From CAYXDO01 sp964463485 (GTDB lineage: Bacteria > Myxococcota > Kuafuiibacteriia > Kuafuiibacteriales > Kuafuiibacteriaceae), in contig CAYXDO010000119.1 in the NCBI GenBank assembly GCA_964463485.1, positions 1 through 34,341 of the forward strand: DNA of 34,341 bases, read 5' to 3'. A program made the translations under genes and the position numbers. Positions 16,200-24,113 of the stretch are shown here, in pieces (positions within the stretch are counted from its first letter, which is position 1; every line of letters begins with the position of its first letter). The notes beneath the pieces were generated by a model, which saw only the letters and a list, made by a program, of their open reading frames with translations, was not told the origin of the DNA and did not search any database.

Positions 16200-16750
16200 T
16201 CAGTCCTCGGGGTGATCGAAAAGCTCCTGCAGGCGCGCGCGAAGCTCGTTGGGCAACTGAGCGCAGGTCGCCTGCCCGACCAATCCTACGTCGATGAGAT
16301 CGCGAAGGTGCATTCGGTCCTTGTCTCCAAAAGAGGTGAGTTTCATGCGAACCAGAGCGTCCAACCTCAGAAGGCGAAACGTCGGGGTGACTTCGGACTC
16401 AGACACATCGGGCGCCGAAACGAGATACTCGGGGCGCACTTTTTCCGCAGCGAAGGTCACGAGAACGGCGCGCGCGCTTTCGCGTTCGGGCCATCAAGAA
16501 ACATCTCCACACCGGCGGACCGACGGTGAATGAAGCCTGCGAGCTCGAGCGCGCGGGTGGCCGCCTCGAGATCGGCCCTCCGGAGGAGTAGATCGACGTC
16601 CTGAGTATTTCGAACGGCGCTTTCGTCCACTCGAGAGACCCACGCGGCAACTGCGTTGCCTCCAATCACGGCATATTCGATGCTGGCCCGGTCGAGACTC
16701 GAGGTCGCGCGCTCGAGCCGTTCTTTGACCTTCTCCACGGCTCCAACCAT
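16200..16750 (-). pseudogene. Nucleotidyltransferase (AbiEii-like) gene broken by one frameshift
   Basis: Two overlapping frames together make one nucleotidyltransferase-like protein. The first part (from ATG 16750; ATG 16789 is also possible) has YAVIGGNAVAAWV and RNTQDVDLLLRR, the GG and DxD elements of polymerase-beta-type transferases. It ends early after FLDGPNAKARAPFS at 16457. The second frame (16460-16200) continues with VTFAAEKVRPEYLV, PDVSESEVTPTFRLLRLDALVRMKLTSF and KDRMHLRDLIDVGL, the normal C-terminal part of the family. Adding one base within the GCGCGCGC run near 16467-16476 restores AR-x-AVLVTFAAEKV in a single frame. The cause could be a true one-base deletion, a sequencing error in the alternating GC run, or programmed slippage. 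The family acts on nucleotides or tRNA in some toxin systems; the role here is unknown. Confidence 0.72.
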
Positions 16751-16934
16751 TCTGACCCAAGAAACATCACCATAAGTCACAGAAGTCATAGTCAGGCTCA
16801 ATGATAGCGCGAATCGAGGAACCAATGCCGAGCAGTGTCGCGATCGGGGCTCCCGCTCGCGCATCCCTTCGTCATGACCGTTGCCCGTTCGTTCCGCCGT
16901 TGCTTGGCCCGACCGAGGGGCGCATTCTCTCTCT

Positions 16935-17801
16935 ATGAGTCACCTACGCCCCGCGGAGCTCGCTGGCCGCTGGTACCCTGCCTCGGCTGCGGGTTGCTCG
17001 GCCTTCTTCGAGTCGGTGCCCGACCGCCCCGTCGAAGGCGTCCCCGACCGACCCATCGCCGCGATCGTCCCGCACGCTGGCTGGGTTTATTCGGGCGCGA
17101 TCGCCTACGAAACTCTCCGGCGACTTCAGAGGGCGCATCCCGACGCGGCCTTGGTGGTCGTCTTCGGAGGCCATCTCTCCGCGCGCGACGCCCCTCGCCT
17201 CCTCGTCGAAGGAGACTTCGACACGCCCTTGGGTGCCGTACCCGTCGCCGCCGACTTGGCTCAAGACATCGCGATGGCCATCGAGTGCGACCTCGAAGCT
17301 CCTGACGAGTTCGCCGACGACAACGCCGTCGAGGTGCTCATGCCGATGATCCGCAACCTCTGGCCGAAGGCGCAGGCCTTGCTGATCGGCATCCCGCCGA
17401 CTCCAGACGCTCCGAAGATCGGCGCGGAGGTTCGAATGCTCGCGCACAAATACGCACGCGACGTGGTGTACGTCGGATCGACCGACCTGACGCACTACGG
17501 ACCCAACTATTCGTTCGTCTCCCACGGTCGTGGCCTGCGCGGTCTCGAGTGGGTGAAGAACGACAACGACGCCGAGATCGTGCGCCACATGGTGTCGATG
17601 GATCCTGGCAAGGTCCTGTGGAGCGCGGAGCGACGCCACAACGCGTGTTGTCCTGGCGCTGCGGCCGCGACCATGGCGGCCGCGCGAGCGGAGGGCGCGG
17701 CCCGGGGATCGGTCGTTGCGTACGCGACGAGCTACGACGTCAGGCCGAGCGAGCCGGAGCCGACGAGCTTCGTGGGCTATGCCGGCGTGCTGCTCGGCTG
17801 A
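16935..17801 (+). CDS. amrB: AmmeMemoRadiSam system protein B (Memo family)
   Basis: This 288-aa protein matches the Memo/AmrB family in length and motifs: RPAELAGRWYPA at the start, PHAGWVYSGAIAYET (His47), VVFGGHLSARDAPR (His80), VYVGSTDLTHYGPNY and WVKNDNDAEI. NACCPGAAAATMAAA (Cys238/239) supplies the conserved Cys of the putative metal site. Memo proteins are related in fold to extradiol dioxygenases. Bacterial members usually sit with an AMMECR1 protein and a radical SAM enzyme; neither is adjacent here. ATG 16935 is chosen because MSHLRPAEL is the standard N-terminus; the frame opens at 16881. Its 3' end overlaps the convergent matrixin gene by 62 nt. Confidence 0.9.
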   Translation: MSHLRPAELAGRWYPASAAGCSAFFESVPDRPVEGVPDRPIAAIVPHAGWVYSGAIAYETLRRLQRAHPDAALVVVFGGHLSARDAPRLLVEGDFDTPLGAVPVAADLAQDIAMAIECDLEAPDEFADDNAVEVLMPMIRNLWPKAQALLIGIPPTPDAPKIGAEVRMLAHKYARDVVYVGSTDLTHYGPNYSFVSHGRGLRGLEWVKNDNDAEIVRHMVSMDPGKVLWSAERRHNACCPGAAAATMAAARAEGAARGSVVAYATSYDVRPSEPEPTSFVGYAGVLLG

Positions 17802-19614
17802 CACTCAGGAGCGCGAGCAACCAAGCGATCGAGCCTTTGGCCTGGGTGGCTCGGCAACCAAACCCATCGTCGGTGTCGACCACTCGAAACGACGGGCCGT
17901 TGGCGGCGTAACAGGCCCGCGTGGCTTGGCCGGTCGGATAGATGAAACACAACCCGGCGACGTCGTCGGACTCGAGCGATCTCTTCTGGGTCTCGCAGCT
18001 CGGCGCGCTCGCGAACATGGTCGTGCGCGCGTAGGTCCGCGTTGGAGGGGGGTGATCGAGCCCGAGCGTGTGACCGACCTCGTGCGTGAGCGTATTGCGG
18101 AGGTCCATTTGCCCGCGGCTCGATTTGCAGCCCGTGCTGTTCTCGTTCGCGATCACGAACTCGAAGTGCTCGTCGTTGAGCTCGATGTCGGAGTCGAAGA
18201 TCAGGCCGCTCTGGCTATCGAACGCGTTGGTGGTGACCGCGATGATGGCGGGATCGTACGGCCAGCTCGCTGAGACGAACGTGACGAGGTTCTGGCTCGG
18301 GAGCTCCGGATCGAACCCTGCGTGTCCGTTGCTGACGACGCCTTCGAACGAAAATTGGAGGTCCGAGCAATCGACGTTGGTCCACGCCGAGTAGGAGCTC
18401 TTGATCTCGGCGAGCACGGCCTCGCGGTCAGCGACATCCGCGGTGAGCCGCGTGTCGATGACGTACGGGACGGTTCGGATGTTCCACACCAGCGAAGGTC
18501 CCGCGGTCGGCGAGGTGCGACTGCACTTGTACGCAAAGGCGGGCGGCGCGAACGCGAACATGGCAAGGAGCGCGGCCACGGACGCCGCGATCCCACGCCT
18601 GTGCCGAGCGAGCCCGAACAACGTCGTGAGGCCGATGATGCTCAGCAGCGGTCTCGACGTGGAACTCGTGGAACAATCACAGCCCGAAGCCTCCATCGGT
18701 TCGACCTCGAGACATGTTGGCACAGACGCGGACACGAAGCTCTCGTCAGGACCCACGATGCGAACTTCGGCGTCAGAATCCTCGGGCACCTCGAGCGGTC
18801 CGAAGCGATCGCCCTCGAGTCGGTGAAGCTCGGTCTCGTCGGGCCCGTCTGTTCGAAGGAACACCCGAAAGGCCTGATTGGAGAACGTTGGCATGAGGAT
18901 CGTCGATCCGTCGCAGGTCATGACCAAGTCGAGCGACGACGCCGATCCATCGCGAGGGGTCGCTCGCGGATAGAGCGCCGCGAGGCCCGCGAGGTCGTCG
19001 TCCGTGAGCGCTCCGTGTTTGGTCGAAGGAGCCAGCGTCGGAGCCATCACGGACGCGAGGAGCTGCTGCTCGCTCGGCTCCAGATCGAAACACGAGGGGT
19101 GCGCCGTTCCAACGTCACCGCAGCTGTGCGCGAGCCCGACCGCGTGCCCGGCCTCGTGCAACACCACAGTGAACGCGTCGTAGGATCCGGGCTCGTCGTC
19201 GAACGTGAAGGTGGATGCGTTGAGCAAGATGTCGGCCTCCGAGATCAGCGAGGTCCTGGGCACGTAGGCGAGGAGCGTGAGGGCCACGGTGCTGTCGGGG
19301 TCGGGCAGGTTCGACCACGGAGAACGCGACACGGCCGAGCGTCCGTCACCGAGCGAGCTCGTCGTGACGAGGCCTCGGTAACGTGTGATCAGCTGCGAGC
19401 GGGGCCGCGCCGACCATCCGTCGAGGGCAAGCCGCGCCATCGATCGAAGTCGCGGGGAGTTTTCTGCGAGTAGGAAATATTCGAAGGTCGGATGCGGCAG
19501 GTGAATCGACGCGCCCGTGGCGGTCTTCGCGAGCTCGTAAGCGAATGCAGACGGGAGAGCGGCGAGGGCCATGAGGAGCTGCGCGAAGGCACCGTAAGGA
19601 AACAACTTGCGCAT
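17740..19614 (-). CDS. Double matrixin metalloprotease (two M10-type proteases fused in frame)
   Basis: One 624-aa frame contains two complete secreted zinc proteases. In numbering that starts five residues upstream (GTG 19629), half one has a signal peptide ending SAFA, HEAGHAVGLAH at 158-168, a Met-turn SVMAP and a tail. The tail is Cys317/Cys319 (GCDC), a hydrophobic run LLSIIGLTTLFGLA and ARHRR, which fits a MYXO-CTERM sorting signal. Half two follows at once with a new signal-peptide-like segment (AALLAMFAFAPPAFA), HEVGHTLGLDH at 516-526, the Met-turn TMFAS and a second tail (GFGC, then SIAWLLALLSVSRAARRH). Normally these would be separate genes. I see no stop codon between them near 18594. 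ATG 19614 is chosen because AAGGA lies five bases upstream. The last ~20 codons run into the convergent Memo gene. Confidence 0.8.
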   Translation of the reverse strand: MRKLFPYGAFAQLLMALAALPSAFAYELAKTATGASIHLPHPTFEYFLLAENSPRLRSMARLALDGWSARPRSQLITRYRGLVTTSSLGDGRSAVSRSPWSNLPDPDSTVALTLLAYVPRTSLISEADILLNASTFTFDDEPGSYDAFTVVLHEAGHAVGLAHSCGDVGTAHPSCFDLEPSEQQLLASVMAPTLAPSTKHGALTDDDLAGLAALYPRATPRDGSASSLDLVMTCDGSTILMPTFSNQAFRVFLRTDGPDETELHRLEGDRFGPLEVPEDSDAEVRIVGPDESFVSASVPTCLEVEPMEASGCDCSTSSTSRPLLSIIGLTTLFGLARHRRGIAASVAALLAMFAFAPPAFAYKCSRTSPTAGPSLVWNIRTVPYVIDTRLTADVADREAVLAEIKSSYSAWTNVDCSDLQFSFEGVVSNGHAGFDPELPSQNLVTFVSASWPYDPAIIAVTTNAFDSQSGLIFDSDIELNDEHFEFVIANENSTGCKSSRGQMDLRNTLTHEVGHTLGLDHPPPTRTYARTTMFASAPSCETQKRSLESDDVAGLCFIYPTGQATRACYAANGPSFRVVDTDDGFGCRATQAKGSIAWLLALLSVSRAARRHSPRSSSAPARSA

Positions 19615-19752
19615 TCCCATCCTTTCCACCGATGCACAAAGGGCCCGTATCCTACTGTCCCAAGGCGACGGTAGGGATCCATCAGAGCCATCGGAGGCCG
19701 CGGTGATCCGGTAATTCTTTGACGGGCCCTAAGCACCCCGCGAGGGCCCGCA

Positions 19753-20388
19753 TCAACGGGCGGCTGGGGTGATGGACGGTGGAGCGGGCAGCGCGGGAAG
19801 CGCTGGCGCCGTAGGTGACGGAGCCGACTCGACTGCTTTTTTCACTCGACCTTCGAAGACTCCGAGCGCCATCTCGGCGTCCGAAGGACCTTCTTCGGTC
19901 GCCTTGAGCGTTCCGTTTTGATCGGGTCGGACGAACGCGAGCCCCTCGAGGCTCGGGACGACCATCGCGAGCCCCTTGGCGGTGCGACGGACATGCAGCT
20001 TGCCCTGGGCCATTCCGATCACTTGGTACTCCGTGGCGACCTCAGGGTCCGCTCGAAGGAAGACGACGACTTCCTCACCGTCGGCGAAGATCGGAGTGCC
20101 GGCCACCTTCATTCCGACTTCGCCGACCTCACCTCCGAGCGTTCGAACGAGGAGCTCCTTGGGCAGCGAAGCGCGGGCGTGGATCGTGTCGAGGACTTCG
20201 AGCCGCGTATGTGTGTAGATCCGGCTGTGCCTCGCGTCCCAGTCCGCCTCTCGCTGTAGCACGCGCGCGCGGACCACGGCGAGCGCCTCCTTGGACATGT
20301 CTTCGATCGACAGCGGGAGCATGACAGTGGCCCCGGCGACGACCGGGACGGCCACGGAAGCGAGCGCAAGAGCGATACGGGCGCGCAT
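19753..20388 (-). CDS. Secreted protein of unknown function, upstream companion of the matrixin
   Basis: This 211-aa protein has a signal peptide (RIALALASVAVPVVAGAT) followed by a soluble domain with SKEALAVVRARVLQREADWD, RIYTHTRLEVLDTIHA, a Gly/Val-rich GGEVGEVGMKVAGTP and FADGEEVVVFLR. The pattern is one I associate with myxobacterial secreted proteins found next to matrixins, but no function is known to me. A Pro/Ala-rich low-complexity tail (SAPSPTAPALPALPAPP) ends the chain. It is on the same strand as the double matrixin, 138 bp upstream of it, so co-transcription is likely, and it might be an inhibitor, substrate or chaperone. No catalytic motif is visible. ATG 20388 places the signal peptide at the very start. 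Confidence 0.7.
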   Translation of the reverse strand: MRARIALALASVAVPVVAGATVMLPLSIEDMSKEALAVVRARVLQREADWDARHSRIYTHTRLEVLDTIHARASLPKELLVRTLGGEVGEVGMKVAGTPIFADGEEVVVFLRADPEVATEYQVIGMAQGKLHVRRTAKGLAMVVPSLEGLAFVRPDQNGTLKATEEGPSDAEMALGVFEGRVKKAVESAPSPTAPALPALPAPPSITPAAR

Positions 20389-20510
20389 GTGGAGATCCTA
20401 CATCAAAGCACCTTCGAATCGATCGGGTGCTTGCGCGCATCCAAGCCTTCGGCGTCCGGGCCGTCGGGGAGGTTGACTCCGAATCCGCGGAGTCCCTAGA
20501 AACACAGCCG

Positions 20511-20855
20511 ATGAAGCGATTCTTGGAGCGAGCCGCGGTCGCCCTCCTGTTGACGCTCCCGGTGCCGGCGACGGCGGCGACCGTGGCCGGCGCGCTCATC
20601 ATGGACGGCGCGAAGAACGTCGACACCGATCGCTACAGGATGGCGAAGGACTGGGACGACACGCTTCGGTTCTACCGGCGCGCCTATCCGAGCAAGGACG
20701 GCTATTCTTGGCGATTTTACGCCGACACGCCCAAGGTGAAGATCTGGCACGTCGCGAACCTGAAGAAGAAACGCGAGTGGGAAGGGCTCAACATCTACGA
20801 AACGCCGGACGGGGTTTTCGTGTTCGTCCTTCGCGTCCCTGCGAAGGGATCTTGA
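20511..20855 (+). CDS. Small secreted protein of unknown function
   Basis: This is 114 aa with a clear signal peptide (MKRFLERAAVALLLTLPVPATAATV). A basic, Tyr/Trp-rich mature part follows (YRMAKDWDDTLRFYRRAYP, YSWRFYADTPKVKIWHVANLKKKREWEGLNIYE). It ends in a beta strand GVFVFVLRVPAKGS. There are no cysteines. I do not recognise the family. ATG 20511 is chosen because it puts the signal peptide first; the frame opens 28 codons earlier at 20427. The gene ends just before the tRNA pair and is divergent from the companion of the matrixin. Confidence 0.7.
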   Translation: MKRFLERAAVALLLTLPVPATAATVAGALIMDGAKNVDTDRYRMAKDWDDTLRFYRRAYPSKDGYSWRFYADTPKVKIWHVANLKKKREWEGLNIYETPDGVFVFVLRVPAKGS

Positions 20856-20903
20856 CGCGGGCCGCGCGTCTTGCCAAAAGGCTCCCCACGACGACGAATT
20901 GCC

Positions 20904-20975
20904 TGGGGTATCGTCTAATTGGCAGGACAACGGATTCTGGCTCCGTATGTCTAGGTTCGAGTCCTAGTACCCCAA
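20904..20975 (+). tRNA. tRNA-Gln (anticodon CUG)
   Basis: A full cloverleaf can be drawn. The acceptor TGGGGTA pairs with TACCCCA over seven base pairs. The anticodon stem ACGGA/TCCGT holds loop TTCTGGC, giving anticodon CUG. The T arm contains GGTTCGAGTCC. The discriminator is A and CCA is not encoded. Confidence 0.93.
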
Positions 20976-20977
20976 AG

Positions 20978-21050
20978 GGCCCCATCGTCTAGCGGTCCAG
21001 GACGGCGGCCTCTCACGCCGCAGACCGGAGTTCGAGTCTCCGTGGGGTCA
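20978..21050 (+). tRNA. tRNA-Glu (anticodon CUC)
   Basis: Acceptor GGCCCCA pairs with TGGGGTC, with one G-U at the second position. Anticodon stem GCGGC/GCCGC holds loop CTCTCAC, giving anticodon CUC. The T arm is GGAGTTCGAGTCTCC. CCA is not encoded. It starts two bases after the tRNA-Gln, so the two are one transcript. Confidence 0.93.
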
Positions 21051-21089
21051 TCGAAGGCCCTCACCGCCGAGTGTGGTGAGGGCCTTCGA
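21051..21089 (+). terminator. Strong hairpin after the tRNA pair
   Basis: Bases 21051-21065 and 21075-21089 form a perfect 15-bp stem (TCGAAGGCCCTCACC with its complement) and a 9-nt loop. It begins right after the tRNA-Glu. Only a short T-stretch (ACTTTAA) follows, so termination is likely but not textbook. Confidence 0.75.
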
Positions 21090-21157
21090 ACTTTAACCTG
21101 CCGACTTCGGGAGCGACCCGGCTTTATTCTGAGCCCGAGGCGCGCGAAGGTGCGCGG

Positions 21158-21649
21158 ATGATCGAACTCCGGCGCTTGGCTGCGTTGATGGCACTCGTGC
21201 TCGCGACCTCCGCGGCCCGCGCGTCCGCGGACGAGCTTCCTCCGGCGAGCCCGCTCGGCCTCGGCATCATCCTCGGCGATCCGACCGGGTTCACGCTGAA
21301 GAGCCGTCTGACGAATCGCAACGCGCTTCAGGTTCACCTCGGGTTCGGCTTCGAAGGCAAGCATGACAACGGGCGCGTGACCTTCATTCTCGACTACCTG
21401 TTTCACCTCGCGGGCGTGGGGCTCGAAGGAGCCGGAACGCTCGCGCCCTACGTGGGCGTGGGAGGGAAGCTGGCGATCATCGAGGGCAACGACAACATCT
21501 TGTTCGGCGTGCGCGTGCCCCTCGGCCTGGCGTTTTTCATCAAGGGCGCGCCGATCGAGATCGCCGTGGAGGTCGCCGTAGGCATCCACGTGATTCCCGA
21601 AACCAGGGCGCTCGTCGACGGCGGGCTCATGGGTCGCTACTACTTCTGA
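21158..21649 (+). CDS. Small outer-membrane barrel-like protein
   Basis: This 163-aa protein has a signal peptide ending about ARASA-DE. A Gly-rich beta pattern follows: PLGLGIILGDPTGFTLKSRL, ALQVHLGFGFEG, VTFILDYLFHL, LAPYVGVGGKLAI, LFGVRVPLGLAFF, IEIAVEVAVGIHV. The chain ends in the aromatic MGRYYF, as is usual for outer-membrane barrels. There are no cysteines. The function is unknown; the family could be one of the small eight-stranded barrels. ATG 21158 is the first codon before the export signal. The Ser/Thr kinase gene follows 48 bp downstream on the same strand. Confidence 0.75.
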   Translation: MIELRRLAALMALVLATSAARASADELPPASPLGLGIILGDPTGFTLKSRLTNRNALQVHLGFGFEGKHDNGRVTFILDYLFHLAGVGLEGAGTLAPYVGVGGKLAIIEGNDNILFGVRVPLGLAFFIKGAPIEIAVEVAVGIHVIPETRALVDGGLMGRYYF

Positions 21650-21697
21650 GCACTTGGGAGCGCTCAGGAGTACCTGTCGCCGCCAATCCGTGTAACG

Positions 21698-24109
21698 ATG
21701 AGTTCGGTGTCTCGTTCCCGGCCGCAGAGCAAGCGAGCTCCCACGCCAGAGCCCAACGACGACGAGCTGCCCTCCTTCGGTGCGGAGGCGGAGGCAACGA
21801 TCGCGGTCGTCGACGAACCCGACTTCGGTTGGACCGCCGACGCCACGATCGCGCAGGTCGACGAGCCCTTCTCGGAAGCCACGCCGGTTTTGCCGGAGAG
21901 CCAGGTCAAGCTCAAACCCCTGGACAAGCTCAAACCCCTGGACAAGCTCAAACCCTTGTCGCTCAGGGCTTTGGAGGCACCCGCGCCGCTCGGCAGGTCG
22001 CCCTTCGTAGAGAACACGCCGGTCCAGGGAGGAGCGCCTCCGCAACCGGACGACCTCACCACGGGCGACTTGAAGGCTGAACCGAAGGACTCGCCGTTCG
22101 ACGAAGCCACGCCCTTCGAAGACGGCGGAGAGGCGGCCGGCTTCGGGGACGACGAGATGACGGCGATGGAAGCGGAAGAGGCGCCGCAGAGAGCGGTCGC
22201 GCACAAGCAGGTCGCTCCCAAAGCTCCTCCTGCTGCTCCGCGTCGGGACGCTGCCCCGAAGAAGGAAGCGACACCCGCCAAAGCGGCGCCGCGACCCGTT
22301 CTCACGGAGCCTCCGGATCGGCCCACCGAGCCCCCGCAACCGACCGCCAAGCCCGTCGCCAAGGTTGCCACCCAGCAACACACCGAGAGTGAGTTCGCGG
22401 CGCGCTTCACGATGGGGCCGCCGGTCGGATCGGGCGGCATGGCCGAGGTGCGGCTCGGCTACGAGAAGATTGTCGGCGAGGTTCGACCGTGTGTGATCAA
22501 ACGAATCGCGCGCGAGTACGCCAAACAAGCCAAGTATCGCGAGATGTTCATCGAGGAAGTGCGCCTGTCGAGGCTCCTCGACCACCCGAACGTGGTGCGC
22601 GCGTACTCCGACGGAGAGGTCGATGGAGCTCCTTACATCGTCTTCGAGCTCATCGACGGCGTCACGCTCAAGGACTTCCAGAGGCTCGCAGGAGAGCCGA
22701 TCCCGCCTGCGGTCGCCGCCGAGATCGCCATCGAGGTCACGAACGGCCTCGCCTACGCCCATGGCGCAGTAGGTGAAGATGGCGAGCCGCTCAAGCTCGT
22801 GCATCGCGACGTGAGCCCGCAGAACATTCTCATCTCGCGCCGATCGGAGGTGAAGCTCGTCGACTTCGGCATCGCGCGGTTCGAGGGCCGCATGCACTCG
22901 ACCATGAGCGGCGAGGTGAAGGGCAAGATGAAGTACATGGCGCTCGAGCAGCTCGCCGAGAAGCCTGTGGATGGGCGCGCGGACATCTTCGCGCTCGGCA
23001 TCGTGATCGCTGAGGTCCTTGGCATCCTGAAGGAAGGCTTCACCGAGCACTTCGTGAGCGGGCTCGAGGACTCCCCTCGCCACGTGCCCCGGCCCCTCTA
23101 TGATTTGCTCAAGAAGATGACCGCTCCGAAGCAAGAGGGTCGACCGGCGAACGGCGACGAGCTCTTGAAGGAGCTCGTGAGGGTCCACGCGCAATTGCCG
23201 AAGGTGACGCTCGATGAGTTCGGCCGACGGACCGTCTTCACCAAACACAAGTCGATCCTCGACAAGAGCGCGGCTTCTGCGCCCAAGGCGGCCCCCAAGG
23301 CGGTGGCCCCGAAGCCCGCGCCCAAGCCCGCCAACCCAGAGACCGACTTCGATGGCGGTGCCGACTTCGACGCTGACTCCGAAGCGACGCAAGGGTACGC
23401 GGAGTTTCTCGCGGCGGGTCACATGCCGATCATGCCGAGCCAGTCCGGCATGATGGTCGCGCCGGCTTCAGCCGAGCCCGAGGCCGAGGAGCCGACTCCG
23501 CCGCCTGCGCCCGCACCCCACCCCAAGATCGACAAGCGCGCGCTCGCGGAGCCGACCTCGCGAGTCCGCTTGCGAGGTGAATCCAAAGCCCAAGCTCCCG
23601 AGGTCGTCGCGCTCGACGAGCAGCCCGCGGCGCCCAGGAGCACTTCACGATCACCGGCTCCGCGACCGATCGTGGAGAAACAAACCGCTCCGGCCCGAGG
23701 TACGTCCGGCGGATCTCAGAACCCTCTACCCCGGGCGACCTCGCTCAACTCACCCCCAGCGCCCCGCGCGGCCTCCGGCGGATTGCCCAACCTTCGCAAC
23801 ACCGGGCCAGGCGCCCCAAACCCGCTGGTCAGAGCGACTTCTGGCCCGCAGGTTCCTGGCAGCATGTCCAGCATGAGTATGCCCGGAATGCAGCTCCCGC
23901 CAGGAGTTGCCGGCGGGCTCACTCCCGAGATGCTCGCCGAAATGAGTCGGCGATCGGGCATGGCCCCGCAACCTGCGCCCAGCGCGCCGAACAAGCTGGT
24001 GTGGATCATCGCGGTTCTGCTGACGGCGCTCGCCCTCGTGGTGCTGGGCGTCGCGGTCGCCTTGAAGCTCAGGCCGGTGCCTGCCGAGACCACGACGACG
24101 ACTGAGTAG
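21698..24109 (+). CDS. Ser/Thr protein kinase with a C-terminal membrane helix
   Basis: The protein is 803 aa. Residues 1-235 are disordered and Pro/Ala/acidic, including a short tandem repeat LKPLDK. The kinase domain (~238-500) has a glycine loop GSGGMAEV (244-251), Lys268 in CVIKR, HRDVSPQN with catalytic Asp371 and Asn376, and DFG with Asp389. The activation-segment end reads KYMALEQ where APEQ is usual, so the Pro is replaced by Leu while Glu is kept. A long Pro/Ala-rich linker (~520-765) leads to one membrane helix (~767-790, LVWIIAVLLTALALVVLGVAVAL) close to the C-terminus. The only membrane helix is C-terminal, so the kinase faces the cytoplasm and little or nothing is outside to sense a signal. 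Such kinases are expanded in myxobacteria. The target is unknown. Confidence 0.9.
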   Translation: MSSVSRSRPQSKRAPTPEPNDDELPSFGAEAEATIAVVDEPDFGWTADATIAQVDEPFSEATPVLPESQVKLKPLDKLKPLDKLKPLSLRALEAPAPLGRSPFVENTPVQGGAPPQPDDLTTGDLKAEPKDSPFDEATPFEDGGEAAGFGDDEMTAMEAEEAPQRAVAHKQVAPKAPPAAPRRDAAPKKEATPAKAAPRPVLTEPPDRPTEPPQPTAKPVAKVATQQHTESEFAARFTMGPPVGSGGMAEVRLGYEKIVGEVRPCVIKRIAREYAKQAKYREMFIEEVRLSRLLDHPNVVRAYSDGEVDGAPYIVFELIDGVTLKDFQRLAGEPIPPAVAAEIAIEVTNGLAYAHGAVGEDGEPLKLVHRDVSPQNILISRRSEVKLVDFGIARFEGRMHSTMSGEVKGKMKYMALEQLAEKPVDGRADIFALGIVIAEVLGILKEGFTEHFVSGLEDSPRHVPRPLYDLLKKMTAPKQEGRPANGDELLKELVRVHAQLPKVTLDEFGRRTVFTKHKSILDKSAASAPKAAPKAVAPKPAPKPANPETDFDGGADFDADSEATQGYAEFLAAGHMPIMPSQSGMMVAPASAEPEAEEPTPPPAPAPHPKIDKRALAEPTSRVRLRGESKAQAPEVVALDEQPAAPRSTSRSPAPRPIVEKQTAPARGTSGGSQNPLPRATSLNSPPAPRAASGGLPNLRNTGPGAPNPLVRATSGPQVPGSMSSMSMPGMQLPPGVAGGLTPEMLAEMSRRSGMAPQPAPSAPNKLVWIIAVLLTALALVVLGVAVALKLRPVPAETTTTTE
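21908..21955 (+). repeat. 18-bp tandem repeat in the kinase gene
   Basis: AAGCTCAAACCCCTGGAC occurs twice exactly (21908-21925, 21926-21943) and then partly (21944-21955). It encodes KLKPLD repeats in the disordered N-terminal region. The exact identity suggests recent slippage, and the copy number could vary between strains. Confidence 0.85.
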
Positions 24110-24113
24110 CCAC

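Noticed and set aside
16100..16297. A small Ser/Arg/Pro-rich plus-strand frame between the ATPase and the nucleotidyltransferase
   Set aside because: Low-complexity composition and overlap with the C-terminal part of the broken nucleotidyltransferase on the other strand.
20951..23422. A long minus-strand open frame of 823 codons opposite the tRNAs, the barrel-like gene and the kinase gene
   Set aside because: It is the shadow of the kinase gene; it reads through the tRNA genes and is rich in Arg/Leu/Asp as expected for antisense of GC-rich code.
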